DNA of 20,032 bases, taken from an uncultured Oscillospiraceae bacterium. Lineage in GTDB: Bacteria; Bacillota; Clostridia; Oscillospirales; Oscillospiraceae. Shown in pieces: positions 16,002-20,032 of this stretch (the first letter of the stretch is position 1; each line of letters begins with the position of its first letter). The notes under the pieces are model-generated. The model was not told the origin of the DNA, searched no databases, and saw only the letters and a list, made by a program, of their open reading frames with translations. Position numbers and translations under genes: made by a program. The stretch covers positions 1 through 20,032 of the forward strand of contig CAKTMQ010000020.1 in NCBI GenBank assembly GCA_934573945.1. Direction: 5' to 3'.

Positions 16002-16316
16002 ATGCCTCACATTTTTGTAAGAGGAATACCGCAGGAAGAGCTGCAGTCTTTATCCTCCCCCATCAAAGAGCTCGTCACAACCATCTCGCAGGCTGACCCT
16101 TCCTACGTGAAGATCTTTCACGACCCCATGTGCCGCATGGATGCGCCCGAAGACGTGGCAATCGATGTCTATTGGATGCACCGTCCCCAGGATCTATGTG
16201 ACCGAATGGCTAACGCGCTGACAGAACTGTTCCAGTCCCGCGGTGTCTCTTTCGTCCAGGTCACTTTTACAGAGTTCCCCGGAAACCTATTTTATGAAAA
16301 CGGCATACATTACTGA
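16002..16316 (+). CDS. DUF1904 protein, tautomerase/MIF-like fold
   Basis: A 104-residue protein starting MPHIFVRGIPQEELQSLSSP, which matches the DUF1904 family. That family has the tautomerase/MIF fold, in which Pro1, exposed after methionine removal, acts as catalytic base. Pro follows Met here, so an isomerase or tautomerase role is possible. The C-terminal VQVTFTEFPGNLFYENGIHY is the usual last strand pair. It lies 27 bases after the amidohydrolase and 57 before AcnX, clearly in the operon. It could act on an enamine or 2-oxo acid produced by AcnX dehydration, which would need tautomerising (inference). Confidence 0.78.
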   Translation: MPHIFVRGIPQEELQSLSSPIKELVTTISQADPSYVKIFHDPMCRMDAPEDVAIDVYWMHRPQDLCDRMANALTELFQSRGVSFVQVTFTEFPGNLFYENGIHY

Positions 16317-16373
16317 CAGCGCGCGGCCTTTACCGGCCAGCCCCAGCAAAATTCGTTACATATTGGAGGAATC

Positions 16374-17660
16374 ATGGTTAAGCTGACTGAATACGAACAG
16401 CGGATGCTGCGCGGCGAAATGGGGCCGTTCAAGCAGTGTGCACTGCAAAAAATTGTAAATTACGCAAACGTTCTCGGAGCCAAGGAGTTGTGCACCGTAA
16501 CAAAAGCCACGGTCTACCTGGGTTTCCATCCTTATCTGGAGGCCGCAGGTTCAAATGACTACGACGAGATCTTTTCTAAGATGGTCCTGTGCAGCGATAA
16601 AACCATCAAGCTAGGCAAGTTCAGTGATGAATGTTTTTCTCAGACCTGTGTCGGCGCCTGTGACCACTATTGCTATGAACCACTGGGATTGTCCCGTGAA
16701 GTCTTCGAGACAAACCGCGCTTTTCTTGAAAAAACAAAAGAAGCTGGTGTCAGTATCGCCGGCAGCTGTACACCTTACCTGAGCGGATGGATCCCTCTAC
16801 GGGGTGAGCATTTTGTTTCCACAGAATCCAGCAATATCATCATGGCTAACTCTTTATTCGGCGCTTGCGGAAATGCGGACGGCCTAGAGGCCGCCGCTTG
16901 GTCCGCTATCTGCGGCAGAACGCCTCTATGGGGCAATCATATCAAAGAAAACCGCTATGCCACTGATGTATTTGAAATCCAATGCAAAAGTGACACGATT
17001 CTGGACTGGGACATCATTGGCCTGACACTTGGCCGGATGCTGCCCGGCAACAGTCGTCCGGTATTGTGTGGAAATTTCCAGCGCCCCGACATCAACAAGC
17101 TCAAGCGCTGCTTTGGTTCTCTGGCAACCACCAGTGGCTGCGAGATCTGTCACATCGTCGGCTGTACCGCCGAAGCCGGCACACTAGAGGAAGCGTTGGG
17201 CGGCCATGAGCCCTCAGGCCACTATGTCATCACCCAGCAGGATTATGACACAGCCTTGGCATCGGTCTGCGATACTGGCAGCGCCGATATTCAGCTGGTC
17301 ATCCTCGGCTGCCCTCACTTCTCTTTGGAGGAACTGCGGGATATTTCCCAGTTGTTGAAGGGCAAAAAAGTCGCCCCTGGCGTAAATCTTCAACTGTGGA
17401 CGGATATAACGATTCAGCAGCTGGCAGAAGTCAACGGCTACGCCCAGATCATTCGCGATTCTGGTGCTCACCTGCTTAACAGCGCTTGTCCTTTGGTCTG
17501 CGGCCGCAGCGCCCTCGACATGATCACAACCGCCGTAGCGACAGACGGCGCCAAACAGGCACATTATCTGCACAGCGACCTGGTAGATCGCAAGATCTTC
17601 TACGGAAGCACCGAGCGTTGCATCCAGGCTGCCATCGCAGGAAGATGGGAGGAAAACTGA
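16374..17660 (+). CDS. Aconitase X (AcnX) catalytic large subunit, divergent
   Basis: A 428-residue Fe-S dehydratase-type subunit (formerly DUF521). Family marks: MLRGEMGPFKQCALQKIV near the N-terminus, CTPY (132-135), ESSNIIMANSLFGA (151-164), GCPHFSLEEL (312-321), and a C-terminal AKQAHYL then ERCIQAAIAGRW. Candidate cluster ligands are Cys132, Cys313, Cys372 and Cys376. Characterised bacterial AcnX enzymes dehydrate cis-3-hydroxy-L-proline; archaeal ones dehydrate phosphomevalonate. Oddities: the usual GARTNREG loop reads GACGNADG, the usual DTCPV reads SACPLVC, and the protein is cysteine-rich overall. The substrate may therefore differ. A TTGGAGGA site precedes the ATG. The small subunit starts 2 bases after its stop. 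Confidence 0.88.
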   Translation: MVKLTEYEQRMLRGEMGPFKQCALQKIVNYANVLGAKELCTVTKATVYLGFHPYLEAAGSNDYDEIFSKMVLCSDKTIKLGKFSDECFSQTCVGACDHYCYEPLGLSREVFETNRAFLEKTKEAGVSIAGSCTPYLSGWIPLRGEHFVSTESSNIIMANSLFGACGNADGLEAAAWSAICGRTPLWGNHIKENRYATDVFEIQCKSDTILDWDIIGLTLGRMLPGNSRPVLCGNFQRPDINKLKRCFGSLATTSGCEICHIVGCTAEAGTLEEALGGHEPSGHYVITQQDYDTALASVCDTGSADIQLVILGCPHFSLEELRDISQLLKGKKVAPGVNLQLWTDITIQQLAEVNGYAQIIRDSGAHLLNSACPLVCGRSALDMITTAVATDGAKQAHYLHSDLVDRKIFYGSTERCIQAAIAGRWEEN

Positions 17661-17662
17661 CT

Positions 17663-18088
17663 ATGTCCATCACGATTTTTGGTCGCCCCGCTTTTCCCGG
17701 TATAGCCGCTGGTGAAGCCATCGTTTGTCCTGACAGCATTCAAGGATGGTCCGGTGTCAGCGACAAGACCGGTATCATCATTGAAAACGGGAACCCCGAA
17801 AAAGGCAAATGTATTGCCGGAAAGATCCTGGCCCTTCCTTACGGAAAAGGCTCCACCGGTTGGTCCGGGCATTTCCATTCCGCATCTGTAGCGGGCTTTA
17901 CACCAGCGGGCTGGCTGTTTCCCACCATGGACTCACGCACAGGCGTAGCCACCGCCGTACTGGAGATCCCTACGGTGACAGATTTCCCCACCGATGTAGA
18001 CTTGTTTCAGCTTATCGAATCCGGCGATTATATTGAAATTGACGGGAATACAGGAAAAGTTACCATCACCAAACAACACCAGCAATAA
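17663..18088 (+). CDS. Aconitase X (AcnX) small swivel-domain subunit
   Basis: A 141-residue protein (formerly DUF126), the mobile beta/alpha swivel domain that closes over the AcnX active site. Seen: GRPAFPGIAAGEAIV at the start, GWSGVSDKTGIIIENGNPEKG (the family's 'SFWGGVDPxTG' region), AGKILALPYGKGSTGWS (the serine-rich 'GRGSSTGS' substrate loop, here GKGSTGWS), and a C-terminal VDLFQLIESGDYIEIDGNTG barrel closure. The GGAGG ribosome site is inside the large-subunit gene, so the two are translationally coupled. Separate small and large genes are the two-subunit AcnX arrangement. Last gene of the right operon. Confidence 0.9.
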   Translation: MSITIFGRPAFPGIAAGEAIVCPDSIQGWSGVSDKTGIIIENGNPEKGKCIAGKILALPYGKGSTGWSGHFHSASVAGFTPAGWLFPTMDSRTGVATAVLEIPTVTDFPTDVDLFQLIESGDYIEIDGNTGKVTITKQHQQ

Positions 18089-18170
18089 GTGTAGAAAGAA
18101 CTGCGGTAGCTCCTGTACGCTCCGACAATCTTCCCAACGAAGATTACCAATACCGCACAGCGCATTGTGA

Positions 18171-18299
18171 AGAGCACTTCTCAGAGGCAATTATTTCCTA
18201 TTCTACCGCATTGAGACCGAAGCGGTACAGGTCGCCCGTGTTCTGGATGGGCGGCAGGATTATCTGCGTGTTCTGTTTGGCATGGCGGAAGAGAAGTGA
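18171..18299 (+). pseudogene. 3' remnant of a ParE/RelE-type toxin gene
   Basis: A 42-codon open stretch with no start codon. It reads LLRGNYFLFYRIETEAVQV followed by ARVLDGRQDYLRVLFGMAEE before TGA (18297-18299). The 'GNYxxFYRI...VxVxRVLxGRxDxxxxLF' pattern is the C-terminal half of ParE/RelE toxins. An in-frame stop (18168-18170) and frame breaks lie upstream, and no antitoxin gene is seen before it. The rest of the 18.09-18.17 kb gap holds no gene I recognise. It is a degraded toxin-antitoxin module. Confidence 0.7.
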
Positions 18300-18315
18300 A
18301 TATCAGTAACACGAT

Positions 18316-18360
18316 AGCAGCCCCTTCTTTTCAGGTAGAAAGAAGGGGCTGCTCAGTTTT
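18316..18360 (+). terminator. Strong intrinsic terminator between convergent units
   Basis: Perfect 14-bp stem AGCAGCCCCTTCTT (18316-18329) with AAGAAGGGGCTGCT (18340-18353), a 10-base loop, then CAGTTTTT. It should end the right operon. The same stem could also stop minus-strand transcripts, but there the following run is not T-rich. Confidence 0.85.
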
Positions 18361-18373
18361 TCAATCATGCGGT

Positions 18374-18459
18374 GTGAAAATTCACTCGTAATTCACTCCG
18401 CGTGGTGAATTTTCACTTTTCATTCACTCTCAAGAGTGAAAATTCACTTTCCCGTGAAA
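18374..18459. repeat. Cluster of GTGAAAATTCAC direct and inverted repeats
   Basis: GTGAAAATTCAC occurs at 18374-18385 and 18436-18447, and its exact inverse GTGAATTTTCAC at 18405-18416. ATTCAC half-copies lie at 18391-18396 and 18422-18427, and GTGAAAG at 18454-18460. TTCACTCT and AGAGTGAA (18423-18440) also form a tight 8-bp dyad. All fall within 86 bases between the terminator and the 3' end of the kinase gene. No coding content. Confidence 0.75.
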
Positions 18460-18505
18460 GAGATTCCCGACGATTACGCATCTCTTGTGCCGTTCCTATT
18501 TACAA

Positions 18506-19318
18506 TCAAAGCTGCTTCTGCCGCAGCAGAATGGTAGTATACACTCTGTCTGTGATGAGTCCCCAATCCCGCTGTGGGTAGTATCGCAGCAGCGGCTCCA
18601 GCCTCGCAAAGATATCCTCTCTCGACAGCTTGGGCATGTATAGCTGCTTACCGTACAGCGCCCGGACTGTGCCCGCCTGCCGGTTGAATGTCGTGCTGAA
18701 CGGGCGGGCACACTGCGCCGCGATCAGAGCTTTCGGCTCAATATCCACGGGAGCTGTCCGCGTATTGGAGAGCAGTCCTGCGCCGTTATCAAAGATGGGG
18801 CAATAATCGTATTTACCATCACACTCCAGAACCGCGATATTGTTCAAATGGCGGTCATCGTTCAGGAACAGTGCGTCTACCTCGAACAGTAGGGTCAGAT
18901 ACTGCGGAAAAAGCTCCAAGCCCGTCAGCTCCGCCGTAGCATCGGCCAGATAGGCAATGCGCTTCCTGTCACTGGATTGCCGCGACAGAATATCCCGAAG
19001 AGACACTTCACTCTCCCTTTTGTACAGGTGGCTCAGCGTGATAATGGACTGACCCGGCAGCAGAAAGTTTTCACTGCTACACCCTGTCCGTTCGATGCCA
19101 TGGGCGGTAATGCGTTCCATTCGGTAGCGGGTAAAGCGGAACGGGTAGTCCTTCTCACAGTTACTGAGTTCCAGCAGTTGTGAGATCAACGTCTCCGCCA
19201 AGGCTTCATAGCCAAACTGATCCAGTTTGTACCAACGATTTCCCTCTACCCACTTTTCCTGATTGCCTTTGGAAGAGGTTTCGGCAATCTTTTCGTTTGT
19301 CACAAAATGCAGGCTCAT
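18506..19318 (-). CDS. HipA/CtkA-like serine/threonine kinase, probable toxin
   Basis: A 270-residue kinase using the ATG at 19318, which overlaps the stop of the preceding gene by four bases (ATGA); a longer frame upstream of this start has no support. Seen: Lys31 in NRWYKLD as candidate ATP-binding lysine, then YEALAETLISQLLELS; catalytic-loop motif LFLNDDRHLNN (Asp155, Asn159 or Asn160); metal-binding IFDNGAGLL (Asp177). This is the C-terminal kinase core of the HipA/CtkA group, without the N-terminal HipA domain of E. coli. HipA toxins phosphorylate translation factors such as GltX; targets of this branch are unknown. Coupled behind an AbrB-like gene it is probably the toxin of a two-gene module, though a non-toxin signalling role is possible. 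Confidence 0.83.
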   Translation of the reverse strand: MSLHFVTNEKIAETSSKGNQEKWVEGNRWYKLDQFGYEALAETLISQLLELSNCEKDYPFRFTRYRMERITAHGIERTGCSSENFLLPGQSIITLSHLYKRESEVSLRDILSRQSSDRKRIAYLADATAELTGLELFPQYLTLLFEVDALFLNDDRHLNNIAVLECDGKYDYCPIFDNGAGLLSNTRTAPVDIEPKALIAAQCARPFSTTFNRQAGTVRALYGKQLYMPKLSREDIFARLEPLLRYYPQRDWGLITDRVYTTILLRQKQL

Positions 19319-19848
19319 TCCACTACCTCGATCCACTGCTGGTCTTCCGCCATGCGGCCCTGTGTGCGCTTGATAATCTCCCACGGGTCATACTCGTCCA
19401 ATCCCAAGGTTTCCAGATATTCACGGATACCCTCACGCTGTCGGGGAACGCACCGTTCTTCCAAAAAGGCCATCAGATCGGCCCAGGAGGGAAGCCGATT
19501 CTTTCCAAATGCCGTTTTTACCATCTGGCCGGTATGGTTCTCAGCACAAAGGGTATGATCCGTAAAGTCCACCACGATCGTCGTACAGAGCGTATCACCA
19601 TTCCAGAATTTCAGTGTTTTTAAGCTGTGGGACTGTGCCGCCTTTTCGTCGTAAAATTCCTCGATAGTAACGACTCTAGTAATCATGATCTGATGCCCGT
19701 CAAAGGCCAGTTCGGCCTCTCGCTTCTCGTCGGTGATCCCCATGGTCTGAAGCCAGCGGGACGGCAGTGTTACCTTGTGGGTTTTCGCACCGGCACCTGC
19801 TGTTCCTCCGGCTGTACTGCTGTTGATCCGTGCCAAACGTCTTTCCAT
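19315..19848 (-). CDS. AbrB/SpoVT-like DNA-binding protein, probable antitoxin
   Basis: A 177-residue protein. After a Gly/Ala/Ser-rich N-terminus, residues about 22-57 (KTHKVTLPSRWLQTMGITDE, AELAFDGHQIMITR) have the swapped-hairpin AbrB/MazE pattern 'kvtlPs.wl..lgi...'. The C-terminal two thirds (TLKFWNGDTLCTTIVVDF, a GKNRLPSWADLMAFLEERC block, then REYLETLGLDEYDPWEIIKR) resemble nothing I can name. This part is probably what contacts the kinase. It is the first gene of the minus-strand pair, overlapping the kinase by four bases. A GAGGTG ribosome site precedes the ATG. As in other modules, it probably represses its own promoter. Confidence 0.75.
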   Translation of the reverse strand: MERRLARINSSTAGGTAGAGAKTHKVTLPSRWLQTMGITDEKREAELAFDGHQIMITRVVTIEEFYDEKAAQSHSLKTLKFWNGDTLCTTIVVDFTDHTLCAENHTGQMVKTAFGKNRLPSWADLMAFLEERCVPRQREGIREYLETLGLDEYDPWEIIKRTQGRMAEDQQWIEVVE

Positions 19849-19869
19849 GCCATCACCTCGTCTTGCTTC

Positions 19870-19897
19870 AAAATATCAGCCATGAGCAAAACTCCAA
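19870..19897 (-). promoter_or_regulatory. Possible promoter of the AbrB-kinase pair
   Basis: On the minus strand TTGGAG (19897-19892), a 16-base spacer and TATTTT (19875-19870), 22 bases before the AbrB-like start. The leader would be very short. Reasonable but not strong match. Confidence 0.33.
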
Positions 19898-19984
19898 AAG
19901 AGTAGAGATTGCAATGGTTCCCGGCCATGGCTGAAACCGAAAATCACTCCATTGATATAGAAAGCGGAGCCCCATTCTGGTAAA

Positions 19985-20032
19985 ATGAAGCTGCAAATCA
20001 CACCAACCAGAAAGGGGCTGGCCGCTATCTAC
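19985..20032 (+). CDS. Start of an unidentified gene, possibly a serine recombinase (cut by window edge)
   Basis: An ATG at 19985 opens a frame reading MKLQITPTRKGLAAIY to the edge. Many Firmicute serine recombinases begin with a basic stretch then 'AAIYCRLSRDD', so the next residues would be diagnostic. The ribosome site is weak. A 13-base inverted pair (AGCCCCATTCTGG 19968-19980; CCAGAAAGGGGCT 20007-20019, one mismatch) overlaps the start. Sixteen residues are too few for a firm call. Confidence 0.25.
   Translation, partial: MKLQITPTRKGLAAIY

Noticed and set aside
18374..18459. CRISPR array
   Set aside because: The repeats are only 12 bases, occur in both orientations and lack regular spacers of 30 or more bases; no cas genes are near.
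19318..19384. A 22-codon upstream extension of the kinase gene
   Set aside because: It runs inside the AbrB-like gene in another frame. The ATG at 19318, overlapping the AbrB stop by four bases, fits operon coupling and the kinase fold better.

Overview
The window looks like chromosome from a spore-forming Clostridia-class Firmicute, probably of the Oscillospiraceae/Flavonifractor type. The evidence is an alpha/beta-type small acid-soluble spore protein, strong AGGAGG ribosome binding sites, Firmicute-style lipoproteins, Clostridia-like ABC importers and intrinsic terminators. The taxonomic placement is inference; no rRNA or tRNA gene was found.

Two uptake-plus-catabolism operons point away from a poorly coding centre. 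The left operon (minus strand, about 6.9 kb down past base 1) runs: Asp/Glu (hydantoin-type) racemase, two dipeptide-type permeases, two ATPases, a lipoprotein solute-binding protein, and a DUF917 / S-methyl-thiohydantoin-desulfurase-like protein cut by the left edge. Start/stop overlaps and 37-85 base gaps bind it into one unit. The racemase and DUF917 protein suggest that it imports and processes a hydantoin-like or modified amino-acid/peptide compound.

The centre (about 6.9-8.3 kb) holds a spore protein gene whose 3' end has been replaced, a compact promoter-terminator unit on the opposite strand, and the frameshifted remains of a PAP2-family phosphatase. It looks like a site of past insertion and deletion.

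The right operon (plus strand, 9.36-18.09 kb) is preceded by a minus-strand XRE-cupin regulator. The AT-rich intergenic region between them carries two good promoters, a 26-bp perfect palindrome and three copies of a GAAAAATTTTC-like motif. The operon encodes a second complete Dpp/Opp-type importer (lipoprotein, two permeases, two ATPases), a cyclic amidohydrolase of the prolidase-like group, a DUF1904 tautomerase-fold protein, and both subunits of a divergent aconitase X (AcnX). The simplest reading is a self-contained pathway: import a peptide or N-acyl/cyclic substrate, hydrolyse it in the cytoplasm, and dehydrate the released hydroxylated acid or imino acid, possibly cis-3-hydroxyproline. 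This combination, with unusual AcnX motifs, is the best candidate here for an undescribed system.

After the operon come a ParE/RelE toxin remnant, a strong terminator, and a cluster of GTGAAAATTCAC direct and inverted repeats. A convergent two-gene unit follows: an AbrB-like protein and a HipA/CtkA-like kinase, probably a toxin-antitoxin-type pair. The last 48 bases may start another gene, possibly a serine recombinase, so the right edge may border a mobile element.
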